Positions 18,445 through 26,644 of a stretch of 37,746 nucleotides of DNA are shown here, piece after piece (positions within the stretch are counted from its first letter, which is position 1; every line of letters begins with the position of its first letter). This stretch comes from Candidatus Limisoma faecipullorum. GTDB lineage: Bacteria > Bacteroidota > Bacteroidia > Bacteroidales > Muribaculaceae. The position numbers and the translations under genes were made by a program. The stretch spans positions 1 to 37,746 of the forward strand of contig JADIMC010000036.1 in the NCBI GenBank assembly GCA_017694955.1, in the 5' to 3' direction. The notes beneath the pieces are model-generated. The model made no database searches and was not told where the DNA came from. It worked only from the letters and a program-made list of their open reading frames with translations.

Positions 18445-18759
18445 TCACAAATTAACTGAATCCTCATATTCCAACTCCAACCGTACGATACGTGCTAAAA
18501 TTCCGTCATCATTGAATACACAGATTTTCTTTTTCCTCAACGAATTATTTACGAACGACAATATTTCATCCTCCGTAAAGTCGCCATCAGAGTCAAGATT
18601 GTCAAAATCAAGCAATCCCTTGGAGTCATAAAAATCGAAAATGGAATCAATAACTGACAATATATCGTCACGTCTGCAATCCAAATCAGGCATATTCGAC
18701 AATATATAATCTATCGCCTTCTCCTCATCGTAATATATATCGTCAGTCTCTTCTACCAT
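18445..18759 (-). CDS. Small highly acidic hypothetical protein
   Basis: A 104-residue cytoplasmic-looking protein with a strong excess of Asp/Glu (EETDDIYYDEEKAIDYIL, DFDNLDSDGDFTEDEIL) and a short basic patch (RKKKIC). The predicted structure is mostly helical. No motif I can name; DSDGDFTEDEI looks loosely like an EF-hand loop but lacks a paired hand. Located between rimM (81-base gap) and the OmpA-like gene (9-base gap), all on the same strand. Codon use and the tight downstream spacing support a real gene. No function is offered. Confidence 0.7.
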   Translation of the reverse strand: MVEETDDIYYDEEKAIDYILSNMPDLDCRRDDILSVIDSIFDFYDSKGLLDFDNLDSDGDFTEDEILSFVNNSLRKKKICVFNDDGILARIVRLELEYEDSVNL

Positions 18760-18840
18760 TTTCCTTTTATATCCGCTAAATTATAAAAAACACAAGCAAC
18801 GACAAAGCAGGCAACAGTATATTTGAAAATTTAGCAATCT

Positions 18841-19362
18841 TTAGTTTAATTGAGATTCAATCATACCCTCAGGCAAATCTACGATAATAAATCTATCTTG
18901 TTCGTTTATTTCAAGTATAAAATCGTCCACAACAGGTATGTACAATTCTCCATTATTTCCATCGACTACAAACAGCACATTCGCTGTCGAATCGTCCACG
19001 TCTGTCACCGTACCTATCCGTTTACCATCTGCCATTAGGATATCGAACCCAATAAGAAGCCCATCCTCCATCACATCACTTTCCAACAATTCTTTTCTCA
19101 ACACATAAATCCTCTTATTGGAAAATTTCTTAACCGCCACGTCAGTATCAAAGCCATCGATGGTCAACAGTGCTGTCACCTGTCCTTTTTGCCGTACACT
19201 TTCAATAAAAAAAGGGACATATATGCCTTCCATCTCACAAACGATTGCAGAAAAGCTCTTCAACTCATCAGCCGGCACATCTAATTCAGCCGAGATTTCC
19301 CCCTTGACACCGTGAGGTTTCCTAAACAGCCCTATTTCAGCAATCTCTTCCTTACGAATCAT
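18841..19362 (-). CDS. rimM: Ribosome maturation factor RimM
   Basis: Assists 16S rRNA 3'-domain (30S head) processing through S19. The 173 residues compare with 182 in E. coli. The N-terminal RimM domain starts IAEIGLFRKPHGVKGEISAEL (the family GxxxxxHGxxGE signature). The C-terminal PRC-barrel-like part contains LIGFDILMADGKRIGTVTDVDD and ELYIPVVDDFILEIN. The track start at 19407 would add 15 basic residues overlapping the DUF4290 gene, so the ATG at 19362 is preferred, 10 bases after DUF4290's stop. It lacks an adjacent trmD/rpsP, unlike in many bacteria. Confidence 0.94.
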   Translation of the reverse strand: MIRKEEIAEIGLFRKPHGVKGEISAELDVPADELKSFSAIVCEMEGIYVPFFIESVRQKGQVTALLTIDGFDTDVAVKKFSNKRIYVLRKELLESDVMEDGLLIGFDILMADGKRIGTVTDVDDSTANVLFVVDGNNGELYIPVVDDFILEINEQDRFIIVDLPEGMIESQLN

Positions 19363-19372
19363 ACTTACATTC

Positions 19373-19975
19373 TCATTTCTTCTTTTTACCCTTCTTTCCA
19401 CCACCATTACCTTGTGGCTGCATCAACTCCTTGAAATCCGACAAATGGCACACATCCGGGTCAAGCAAAATCTTGCCATACGAATAAAATGCAAGATCCT
19501 TAAAGACTTTTTCATCGTCCACTCCATCCTTATTGACAGAAAGCAATTGTTTTTTCATATGATTGGCAAGCAACATAACCAGCTGGTCGCGCTCCTCGCC
19601 CTCAGGCATATCAGCAGCAATATCTATCAGCTTCTCCATAATCTTCCCGTAATGACGAAAATGTATAGGAGTAAGCTTATAGGGCACAGCCTCCGGTTTT
19701 GAATAAAGATTCTCCGGCTTGATTACCTCACAAGGATAATCGATATCAAGCTTAAAATCCGACATTATGGCAAGCTGATTCCAAAGCATCTTGTCAAAAT
19801 CATCCACATCTTTCTGATTGGAAAAAAGATTGCGCATTATATCAACAATGGCATAGGCACATCTTGTACGCTCTTCCCTGTCAGGAATTGTCATACAATA
19901 ATCAACCATCTGCTGAACGTTTCTGCCATATTCCGGCAACACTAATCTCTCTCTCTGCGTATTGTAGTCCAACAT
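19373..19975 (-). CDS. DUF4290 family protein
   Basis: A 200-residue Bacteroidetes-restricted protein of unknown function. The N-terminus MLDYNTQRERLVLPEYGRNVQQMVDYC, followed by REERTRCAYAIV and WNQLAIMSDFKLDIDYP, is the highly conserved core of DUF4290. The second half has KLTPIHFRHYGKIMEKLI, and the chain ends with a Gly/Lys tail (GNGGGKKGKKKK) that could bind nucleic acid (inference). It sits 6 bases after tsaB and 10 before rimM, suggesting a translation-related transcript. Confidence 0.9.
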   Translation of the reverse strand: MLDYNTQRERLVLPEYGRNVQQMVDYCMTIPDREERTRCAYAIVDIMRNLFSNQKDVDDFDKMLWNQLAIMSDFKLDIDYPCEVIKPENLYSKPEAVPYKLTPIHFRHYGKIMEKLIDIAADMPEGEERDQLVMLLANHMKKQLLSVNKDGVDDEKVFKDLAFYSYGKILLDPDVCHLSDFKELMQPQGNGGGKKGKKKK

Positions 19976-19981
19976 AATTCC

Positions 19982-20674
19982 TTATAATATATTTTTCTTA
20001 GGAGTGGTGGCTTGAAACTTCTTCAAATATTTCGGAGTAGAATAAGCCACATCAATAAAATCCTTCTCCCGAAAAGCCTTTTCCGACAACGCAATCATAT
20101 CGACAGCATTGAGCTGCACCCCATAAATGAATTCAGCATTCGGGTGCTTTATCACCTCACGCACCTTATCAGCCCCGTTGCCCATAAAAAGCATTTTATG
20201 ACTTTCAAGCAACTCACGGAATGAATCGCCATCGATAATCATCGGCTGTGGAGCCAACACCTCATTCAATGCCAAATCATAAACACCTGTAAACACCTCC
20301 ATACGGCGAGCATCAATCATCGGCACAAACAGTTCATCTTCACCGACAAACCGTGAGAACATTACCGCTACACTCAATATCTTTAAAGTATCAACTCCGA
20401 TTAACGGCAATCCTAACCCGAAACACAGCCCTTTGGCTTCAGAAAGACCTATGCGCAATCCTGTATAAGACCCGGGTCCTATGCTTACCGCAACGGCATC
20501 AAGCTTTATTTCACACTGCCTGGCATAATCCAAAGCATCCTTAACATATCCGCCAAGCACCGCCGCATGATTTCTTCCTTTATAATCAGCATTGCTGAAT
20601 TTCATTTCGCCATCCTGCGAAAGGCACACAGAACATACATCGGTTGCCGTCTCTATATTTAAAATTGCCGACAT
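19982..20674 (-). CDS. tsaB: tRNA t6A37 biosynthesis protein TsaB
   Basis: Non-catalytic ASKHA-fold partner of TsaD in transferring threonylcarbamoyl to A37 of ANN-decoding tRNAs. The 230 residues compare with 231 in E. coli. It begins MSAILNIETATDVCSV. The signature DAVAVSIGPGSYTGLRIGLSEAKGL is followed by FVPMIDARRMEVFTGVYD. The track start at 20743 adds 23 residues, extending upstream across the -7 box, so I use the ATG at 20674. It heads the tsaB-DUF4290-rimM cluster. The TsaC partner lies about 16 kb away in this same window. Confidence 0.94.
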   Translation of the reverse strand: MSAILNIETATDVCSVCLSQDGEMKFSNADYKGRNHAAVLGGYVKDALDYARQCEIKLDAVAVSIGPGSYTGLRIGLSEAKGLCFGLGLPLIGVDTLKILSVAVMFSRFVGEDELFVPMIDARRMEVFTGVYDLALNEVLAPQPMIIDGDSFRELLESHKMLFMGNGADKVREVIKHPNAEFIYGVQLNAVDMIALSEKAFREKDFIDVAYSTPKYLKKFQATTPKKNIL

Positions 20675-20701
20675 AATCAAAACAAATCTTATGATTGCGT
20701 G

Positions 20702-20709
20702 CAAAATTA
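20702..20709 (-). promoter_or_regulatory. Candidate -7 box of the tsaB operon
   Basis: TAATTTTG on the minus strand, 27 bases before the tsaB ATG. The -33 position is not a TTTG match. Confidence 0.5.
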
Positions 20710-20752
20710 CAAAATTCTTCGCATTAACGCCCCATTCACACAAGTTTGTTTA

Positions 20753-20760
20753 TATCTTTG
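20753..20760 (+). promoter_or_regulatory. -7 box of the THUMP-like methyltransferase gene
   Basis: TATCTTTG, a full -7 match, 24 bases before the ATG at 20785. No TTTG at the 19-base spacing. The track's TTG start at 20746 lies upstream of and through this box and is rejected. Confidence 0.55.
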
Positions 20761-20784
20761 CCGCAAACAAAGCATCCACAAATC

Positions 20785-21993
20785 ATGGCAGATTTTTCTT
20801 TTATAGGAACTACAGAATACAAAGAATTCATCCGTGAATACCAAAATCACGACACACTCAAATTGAGACTGAAAGAATTCCGGAATCTGCCATTCGACAA
20901 AGAATTTGCCATACGCCAAATAGAATGCCTGAAAAAAGCCAAGGACAAGATTCCGGAATTGTCTGAATTATGGATATACCCCACCTCTCTTTCAATTGAG
21001 CAATGCACGCCGGAGATTGTTGCACGTTTCAATGCCTCATTATTCAAAGGCTGTGAGAATGTGGTAGATTTCACGTGTGGATTAGGCATAGATTCCTACT
21101 ACATATCAAAAGAAGCCAGACATCTGACAACAATCGACATCAATCCGGATGTGGCAGATGCCGCCATATTCAATTTCAAAAATGCGCAAGCCGATAATAT
21201 AACCGTAATGAATACCGATTCTGAAATATATGCATCCAATATGGATTGGACGTTTTCAGCCGCATTCATAGATCAATCACGTCGAGGAGAAGGCAATGCA
21301 AGAATCTATGACATAAATGAATGCGTTCCATCCATCACAAAAATAATCAATGCGATAAGCGACAAAACAAACTTCCTTATTGCCAAAACATCTCCAATGA
21401 TCGACATAACAGCCACCATCCGCCAATTTAATTGCATCACAGATGTATGGGTCATATCAATGAAAAACGAATGCAAAGAATTGCTCTTCAAATTTGACTT
21501 CAAATCCATTGACAAAGAAAGGCTTATACACACAATTAATTTTGAGCAAGACAGCATTCAAGATTTTTCCTTACGATACGGTAATGAAAACCTGATTGTA
21601 GAAAACCGAACACCTCAGCAGGACGACATAATAGCACTTCCGAACTCATCAATTATGAAAGCCGGTGGATTCAATCAGTTGTGCAAAGCATATTCCCTTA
21701 CCCAAATATCGTCCAACTCACACATATTCATTTGCAACAGACAGACACAAACAAAAGATTTCCCAGGAAAGACATACAAAATAATTCAAATATTCACGCT
21801 GTCGAAAGCTGATATAAAAAAACTGAATAAAACCATCGACCGCGCAAATATCTCCTGCCGGAATTTCCCATTGTCGCCCGATGAATTATACAAACGCTTA
21901 AAAATAAAGACAGGCGGCAGCGCCTACATATTCGCCACAACCACTGATCGCGGAGAAAAAATATTACTACTCTGCAAAAAAAACAGGGACTAA
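20785..21993 (+). CDS. Class I SAM-dependent methyltransferase with THUMP-like domain
   Basis: A 402-residue protein. A helical N-terminal segment precedes a Rossmann methyltransferase core with motif [17 protein letters not shown] and acidic motif [17 protein letters not shown], typical of the conserved Bacteroidetes family carrying a C-terminal THUMP-like domain. The C-terminal [21 protein letters not shown] closely fits that THUMP-like end. Motif IV is not an NPPY-type sequence: here it reads [19 protein letters not shown], which suggests an RNA substrate or altered chemistry (inference). The substrate is unknown. Its tail overlaps the convergent smpB stop by 4 bases. Confidence 0.85.
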   Translation: MADFSFIGTTEYKEFIREYQNHDTLKLRLKEFRNLPFDKEFAIRQIECLKKAKDKIPELSELWIYPTSLSIEQCTPEIVARFNASLFKGCENVVDFTCGLGIDSYYISKEARHLTTIDINPDVADAAIFNFKNAQADNITVMNTDSEIYASNMDWTFSAAFIDQSRRGEGNARIYDINECVPSITKIINAISDKTNFLIAKTSPMIDITATIRQFNCITDVWVISMKNECKELLFKFDFKSIDKERLIHTINFEQDSIQDFSLRYGNENLIVENRTPQQDDIIALPNSSIMKAGGFNQLCKAYSLTQISSNSHIFICNRQTQTKDFPGKTYKIIQIFTLSKADIKKLNKTIDRANISCRNFPLSPDELYKRLKIKTGGSAYIFATTTDRGEKILLLCKKNRD

Positions 21994-22442
21994 TGCTTGA
22001 ACATACGGTCTATTTCCCGTTTGTCCTCACGCTCCTTTATAGACTGACGCTTATCATAGGCTTTCTTTCCTTTTGCAAGAGCAATCTGCACTTTAGCCAA
22101 TCCACGGTCGTTGACAAACACCTTCAACGGAATTATGGAAAAGCCGTTATCCTTACTTGCCTTCCCTAATTCGTTTATTTCTTTTTTATTAAGCAACAAT
22201 TTCCGGTCACGACGTGATGAATGATTATTATATGAACCATAAAAATATTCGCCTATGTACATATTCTTTATCCAAATCTCCCCGTTATTCTCATAACAAA
22301 ACGAATCCGTCAAACCGGCCTTACCGAGCCTGATTGACTTTATTTCAGTGCCTGTCAGCACAATTCCAGCCACATAAGTGTCGATTATGTCAAAATCAAA
22401 CGTGGCACGACGATTCTTTATGTTTACTTGAGCAAGCTTCAT
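21990..22442 (-). CDS. smpB: SsrA-binding protein SmpB
   Basis: Delivers tmRNA to stalled ribosomes for trans-translation. The 150 residues compare with 160 in E. coli. Visible: [39 protein letters not shown] (tmRNA-binding beta-barrel) and the C-terminal helix [23 protein letters not shown] that enters the mRNA channel. It overlaps the Yip1-family gene by 4 bases (ATGA), so it is translationally coupled behind it. No tmRNA gene is visible in the window. Confidence 0.95.
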   Translation of the reverse strand: MKLAQVNIKNRRATFDFDIIDTYVAGIVLTGTEIKSIRLGKAGLTDSFCYENNGEIWIKNMYIGEYFYGSYNNHSSRRDRKLLLNKKEINELGKASKDNGFSIIPLKVFVNDRGLAKVQIALAKGKKAYDKRQSIKEREDKREIDRMFKH

Positions 22443-22996
22443 AACGATGGCATCAATTTATTAAGCAACATCAAAACGACATATGGAAGTGCCACTATTA
22501 TCAAAAAGGCACATACTGTAAAAACCGCTTCCTTATCGCTTTCAAGTGAGAAGAACTTCACACTCCTGAATATTACATACAATATGTATAATGTAAATAT
22601 ATACAACAATGGCATATCGTCTGTCGGCAACAAATTCCTGACAAGCTCAATCAATACCAATATCGACATATTATAAATCACGAATGTCCGCACCCTTCCG
22701 TCTGTGGTAACTTTGCCTGCCTGTTGCAATTTTGGCAACAGTATGGAAATCAAAAACGAAGCCACTACATAGCCAAGAAAAAATGCCACAAATTCCATCA
22801 CCGCTCCGATTATAGCCATATGCAATGTGCTCATCGGGTTATACACCAATATCATAAATGATGAAACGGCAAGCAGCCCGACCAACGGATAATACATCGT
22901 CCTCTCAAGAGAAGCACTCGATGATGACTTGAATATCCGAGACCACGTAGCTTGCGGACTCACTATCAATCGGAAAACAGTAGCAATTTTTCTCAT
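22439..22996 (-). CDS. Yip1-family multi-pass membrane protein
   Basis: A 185-residue inner-membrane protein with about five TM helices. The N-terminal [13 protein letters not shown] is the Yip1-domain entry (family pattern: FxxP...W), and the rest is hydrophobic with two basic connectors. In bacteria this family has no settled role; eukaryotic Yip1 proteins act in membrane traffic. It opens a two-gene transcript with smpB. The promoter is a full consensus match just upstream, leaving a leader of about 16 bases. Confidence 0.75.
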   Translation of the reverse strand: MRKIATVFRLIVSPQATWSRIFKSSSSASLERTMYYPLVGLLAVSSFMILVYNPMSTLHMAIIGAVMEFVAFFLGYVVASFLISILLPKLQQAGKVTTDGRVRTFVIYNMSILVLIELVRNLLPTDDMPLLYIFTLYILYVIFRSVKFFSLESDKEAVFTVCAFLIIVALPYVVLMLLNKLMPSL

Positions 22997-23019
22997 TTTT
23001 TGTCCATCACATATCGCTG

Positions 23020-23050
23020 CAAAGATACAGCATAGAGTGCGAATAACAAA
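23020..23050 (-). promoter_or_regulatory. Promoter of Yip1-smpB
   Basis: Minus strand: TTTG at 23047-23050, 19 bases, TATCTTTG at 23020-23027. Full consensus match, 23 bases from the start codon. Confidence 0.8.
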
Positions 23051-23056
23051 TAAGCT

Positions 23057-23087
23057 TTTGAATATACATCAAAATAATTTACTTTTG
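23057..23087 (+). promoter_or_regulatory. Promoter of the LolC/FtsX-type permease
   Basis: Plus strand: TTTG at 23057-23060, 19 bases, TACTTTTG at 23080-23087. Full consensus match, 27 bases from the start codon. Its -33 is only six bases from the -33 of the opposing promoter. Confidence 0.8.
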
Positions 23088-23114
23088 CAGTCAGTCACAA
23101 CAACTGACATCATT

Positions 23115-24359
23115 ATGAAATTTGAACTGTTCATAGCAAAGAGACTTCAATTATACAACAATGACAGCAGTACCGGTTCTGCAGCTTTCTCCCTAAAAAT
23201 CGCGACATCCGGGATAATACTTGCCATCATAATAATGATTGCCTCGATAGCAATCGTTTCCGGATTCAAAAGTACAATTATCAATAAGATGTCCGCTCTT
23301 GAGCCACATATCAAACTGGAATCAGGAGAATACAGAGCCTCAGACGGGAACACCGACTCCATAAATTGCACCCCTTCTCTTTTATCAATAATCCGCAACC
23401 ACACCAAGGACATCAACTCTGCAAGTCTTGTAGCAGAATCACCATGCATAATAAAGACACGTGACAATTTCAATGGAATAATGTTGAAAGGGGTATCACC
23501 GGATTATGACGGAAAATTCCTTTCCAACTCCATAATATCAGGTAAATACGACGTCACCGACAACAATATCATAATATCAAGCCTCATTGCAAAGCGAATG
23601 AATTTATCCACAGGTGACAGAATACAGGTATTCTTCATAACAGATGGAAAAATCAAGCAACGCAAACTGAATATTGCAGGAATATTCAATACTGATTTTG
23701 AAGACTTCGACAAAGCATTCATCATAGGAGACATAAAAATTACACAATCTGTAAATTCTTGGGATGCCAACACCGGCACATCAATCGACATATTCTGTAA
23801 CGACATTAAAGAAATCGACCGCATAAGAGAAGAAATCGCCCATAAGCTTTATGAATCGCTTTATATGCAAAATAGCACAAAAGTGTATGAGCTATCAACA
23901 ATCACAGAACGCAACTCTACCTATTTTGCATGGCTTGACCTGCTCGACACCAACATAGTCGTAATACTCATACTTATGACACTTGTCGCATGCTTCTCAT
24001 TAATCGCCGGACTACTCATTGTTGTACTTAACCGCATAAATATGATCGGCATTCTGAAATCATTAGGCGCAAGCAACAAGAACATCCGGACAATCTTCAT
24101 ATATCTTGCCGAAAAAATCATACTAAGAGCCATAGTGATTGGCAACGCCACAGGACTGCTACTCATATTCATCCAGCAACAGTTTCATATAATAAAATTA
24201 GACCCAAACACTTACTATATGAGTTATGTGCCTGTTGAATTCAACATATGGCTGATTGTGCTAAATATCGGTATTCTGATCGTATCATTGCTCGCACTCG
24301 TCGGGCCATCATATATAATCACCTCGATAAATCCAGCAAAAACAATAAGATTCGAATAA
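23115..24359 (+). CDS. ABC transporter permease, LolC/FtsX (MacB) family
   Basis: A 414-residue permease with the four-helix LolC/E topology: one N-terminal TM (LKIATSGIILAIIIMIASIAIVSGF), a ~230-residue periplasmic domain (MacB-PCD-like, e.g. LKGVSPDYDGKFLSNSIISGKY), and three C-terminal helices of the FtsX domain (VVILILMTLVACFSLIAGLLIVVLNR; KIILRAIVIGNATGLLLIFI; the last one ending GPSYIITSINPAKTIRFE). MIGILKSLGASNKNIRTIF matches the FtsX coupling segment. It most likely belongs to lipoprotein release (LolCDE), but no ATPase is adjacent, so a different export role is possible. The track start at 22929 is not an ATG and overlaps Yip1; the ATG at 23115 lies right after the promoter. Confidence 0.85.
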   Translation: MKFELFIAKRLQLYNNDSSTGSAAFSLKIATSGIILAIIIMIASIAIVSGFKSTIINKMSALEPHIKLESGEYRASDGNTDSINCTPSLLSIIRNHTKDINSASLVAESPCIIKTRDNFNGIMLKGVSPDYDGKFLSNSIISGKYDVTDNNIIISSLIAKRMNLSTGDRIQVFFITDGKIKQRKLNIAGIFNTDFEDFDKAFIIGDIKITQSVNSWDANTGTSIDIFCNDIKEIDRIREEIAHKLYESLYMQNSTKVYELSTITERNSTYFAWLDLLDTNIVVILILMTLVACFSLIAGLLIVVLNRINMIGILKSLGASNKNIRTIFIYLAEKIILRAIVIGNATGLLLIFIQQQFHIIKLDPNTYYMSYVPVEFNIWLIVLNIGILIVSLLALVGPSYIITSINPAKTIRFE

Positions 24360-24393
24360 AAAATGGGTCGCTACGGTCACCCGCCACGACCCA
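24358..24393 (-). terminator. Terminator of the coiled-coil lipoprotein gene
   Basis: A 7-bp stem, TGGGTCG / CGACCCA, with a T-run on the minus-strand side, so it serves the gene at 24419-25276. The plus side lacks a T-run, so the permease gene may not be terminated here. Confidence 0.7.
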
Positions 24394-24418
24394 CACAAAA
24401 GTCTAAATAAGAACCATT

Positions 24419-25276
24419 TTATTTAACCTCGATTACCAGAAAATCTGATTTCTCCCAAAACAGATTTGCATTAGTGATTTTCACAACTTTATAACCATTC
24501 TCATCCACTATTTCGTAAGAGTCTGCCGGCTGCTTACTTACCACCTTGGCAGAGGTGCTTCCAGTAGGGATTTCTGTCAGGCTACGCTTATCAGCTTTAA
24601 CAAATGCAGAGCGGTCAAAATCGCCTTCCATAATTTTTGTCCTTCCAAGAAACCTCTTTTCAAGAATTTTCTTTTCTTTCAGCACCTTATTCGTCTCCAC
24701 GATATAGTAGCACGTGTTGAGTTGATTTGTAAGCTCTTCCGTTTTTTGCTCAGCAATCTGCTTTTCCTTTGACACATTCGACACTTCAGTATTCAACGAG
24801 TCAACACGCACATTTAAATCTTCTATTTTAATATTCGCTTTTGCAAGCTCATCTTCCAAATCGGTAATTTTCTTATTTTGCTGGTCAATCAACTGCTTCT
24901 GCGAATCTATAGTCTTTTGCAAATTGGCAGTATAACCATTCTGCTTTTTCAACTTTTCTTCCAACTGCTCCAATTTCTGACGACGTACAGCCAGCTCTTG
25001 CTTGATAGCCTCGATATTATTTAAAATTTCGCGTTTCCTCGACGGCGACTCCGACTTAAATTCCTTAGATGTGACAATATTCTCTAATCCGTTAATTTCA
25101 ATCAGATTATTGCTTATTTCACCCATAAGGCTCATCAAACTGTCCTTCTCAGTCTCAAGAGTCTCTATCCTAATAGAATCCTGAGCAGCTTCATCAGCCG
25201 CATTATCAGTCTTGCCATCACTGCAAGATACCGCAAAAACAGCAATCAACCCGGCTACAAAAAATACTCTCTTCAT
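24419..25276 (-). CDS. Coiled-coil lipoprotein, Cbp1-like collagen-binding adhesin family
   Basis: A 285-residue envelope protein. A lipoprotein signal (GLIAVFAVSCSD, lipid Cys ~18) is followed by ~165 residues of heptad-rich coiled coil (RRQKLEQLEEKLKKQ, QNKKITDLEDELAKANIKIEDLNVRVDSL) and a C-terminal domain (KADKRSLTEIP ... SYEIVDENGYKVVKI). The layout and length resemble the Cbp1 family described in Bacteroides fragilis as a collagen-binding glycoprotein. The DSI, DSL and DSL tripeptides (QDSI, KDSL, VDSL) fit the Bacteroides O-glycosylation sequon D-S/T-[AILVMT]. The adhesin role is not provable from sequence; a generic coiled-coil lipoprotein is the alternative. Divergent to galE. Confidence 0.7.
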   Translation of the reverse strand: MKRVFFVAGLIAVFAVSCSDGKTDNAADEAAQDSIRIETLETEKDSLMSLMGEISNNLIEINGLENIVTSKEFKSESPSRKREILNNIEAIKQELAVRRQKLEQLEEKLKKQNGYTANLQKTIDSQKQLIDQQNKKITDLEDELAKANIKIEDLNVRVDSLNTEVSNVSKEKQIAEQKTEELTNQLNTCYYIVETNKVLKEKKILEKRFLGRTKIMEGDFDRSAFVKADKRSLTEIPTGSTSAKVVSKQPADSYEIVDENGYKVVKITNANLFWEKSDFLVIEVK

Positions 25277-25402
25277 AATTTTACAACATCAATATTATAC
25301 ACGTTCATATGCATCAATTCATATGCCAAACATCATAATTTCACAACACGCTAACACACAGCTATTTCACTCTTGACCGCATCCCCACTACAAGCATCAC
25401 GG

Positions 25403-25443
25403 TGTGGAACAATTCCACAGCCATATGGAACAATTCCACAGCC
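25403..25443. repeat. Two tandem 21-base repeats, each a palindrome (candidate operator pair)
   Basis: Two copies in direct tandem share GGAACAATTCCACAGCC. Copy 1 is a perfect inverted repeat, TGTGGAA-caa-TTCCACA. Copy 2 has one mismatch in the outer arm, TATGGAA-caa-TTCCACA. They end 21 bases before the galE -33 element. Confidence 0.85.
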
Positions 25444-25464
25444 GTAAAAAAAACCACAAACATT

Positions 25465-25495
25465 ATTGATGAATAAAATTATATCATTACATTTG
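25465..25495 (+). promoter_or_regulatory. Promoter of galE
   Basis: ATTG at 25465-25468 (3/4 match), exactly 19 bases, then TACATTTG at 25488-25495. The start codon is 22 bases beyond the -7 box. Confidence 0.7.
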
Positions 25496-25517
25496 CAATT
25501 ATCAAATTTAATCACAT

Positions 25518-26552
25518 ATGAAAGGTAGAATTTTAGTAACGGGAGGAACCGGCTATATAGGCTCACACACTGCCGTTGAACTCCAAAACGCAGGGTATGA
25601 AGTTGTAATTATCGACAATCTATCGAACAGCAATATAGAAGTACTCGACGGTATAGAAAGAATCACAGGCAAACGTCCTGAATTCGTGAACGCAGATTGC
25701 ACGGAGATCAATGCATTAGAACGACTTTTCATAAAATACAGCGGTATAAAAGGAATCATCAACTTTGCAGCAAGCAAAGCCGTCGGAGAATCCGTACATA
25801 AACCACTTTTATACTACAGAAACAATATCAACACCCTCATCAACTTGCTTGAGCTGATGCCCAAATATGGCGTAAAAGGGATTGTATTCTCATCATCATG
25901 CACAGTATATGGAGAACCTGACAGCAACCCGGTGGATGAAAACGCACCAATAAAAAAAGCCACATCACCATACGGCAACACAAAACAAATAAGCGAGGAA
26001 ATCATTCAAGATTTTGTAGCATCAGGAGCAGGTATCAAGAGCATTATACTCCGTTATTTCAATCCAGTCGGAGCGCATCCTTCTGCTGAAATCGGCGAGC
26101 TACCCAATGGAGTACCTCAAAATCTGATTCCATATCTTACACAGACCGCAATCGGAATCAGAAAAGAATTAAGCGTATTTGGCAATGATTACAACACTCC
26201 TGATGGCTCATGCATACGCGATTTCATCAATGTGGTTGATCTTGCAAAAGCACACGTGACAGCCATTGAGCGCATGCTCGAAGACAAGAGCGAGGATAAT
26301 GTGGAAATCTTTAATCTCGGAACAGGAAATGGTGTTTCCGTCCTTGAACTAATCAACACATTCGAGCAAGCCACAGGCGTGAAAGTACCTCACAAGATTG
26401 TTGGTCGAAGAGAAGGTGATATAGAAAAAGTGTGGGCAAATCCAGAGAAAGCTAATAAAATATTAGGATGGAAAGCAGAAGTTCCATTAGCGGAAACAAT
26501 GAAATCGGCATGGAACTGGCAGTTACGGCTTCGCGAACGTGGCATAATGTAA
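25518..26552 (+). CDS. galE: UDP-glucose 4-epimerase
   Basis: Interconverts UDP-glucose and UDP-galactose using bound NAD, serving galactose use and surface glycan precursors. The 344 residues compare with 338 in E. coli. The Rossmann NAD motif GGTGYIGSH sits at 9-17, the SSSCTVYG strand at 125-132, the catalytic Tyr/Lys in SPYGNTK (Y152, K156), and RYFNPVGAHPSAEIGE is the GalE-specific substrate region. The chain ends with a normal GalE C-terminus (GWKAEVPLAETMKSAWNWQ). Monocistronic, with its own promoter and a strong terminator. Confidence 0.96.
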   Translation: MKGRILVTGGTGYIGSHTAVELQNAGYEVVIIDNLSNSNIEVLDGIERITGKRPEFVNADCTEINALERLFIKYSGIKGIINFAASKAVGESVHKPLLYYRNNINTLINLLELMPKYGVKGIVFSSSCTVYGEPDSNPVDENAPIKKATSPYGNTKQISEEIIQDFVASGAGIKSIILRYFNPVGAHPSAEIGELPNGVPQNLIPYLTQTAIGIRKELSVFGNDYNTPDGSCIRDFINVVDLAKAHVTAIERMLEDKSEDNVEIFNLGTGNGVSVLELINTFEQATGVKVPHKIVGRREGDIEKVWANPEKANKILGWKAEVPLAETMKSAWNWQLRLRERGIM

Positions 26553-26594
26553 CACGAATTAAACTAACGACACGTTTATAATCATATATACAAC

Positions 26595-26626
26595 AATTAA
26601 GGCAGCCCGAATGGGCTGCCTTAATT
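26595..26626. terminator. Bidirectional terminator between galE and PFOR
   Basis: A 14-bp perfect stem, AATTAAGGCAGCCC-gaat-GGGCTGCCTTAATT. It lies between the convergent galE and PFOR genes and can serve both strands, although the T-runs are interrupted. Confidence 0.85.
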
Positions 26627-26644
26627 AATTATTGTCACCAACTA

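Noticed and set aside
18660-18690. EF-hand pair in the acidic orphan
   Set aside because: Only one loosely matching loop, no second hand, and helix spacing does not fit.
24364-24393. Hairpin after the LolC-type gene as that gene's terminator
   Set aside because: The T-run is on the minus-strand side, so it terminates the lipoprotein gene. The plus side continues CACAAAAG without a T-run.
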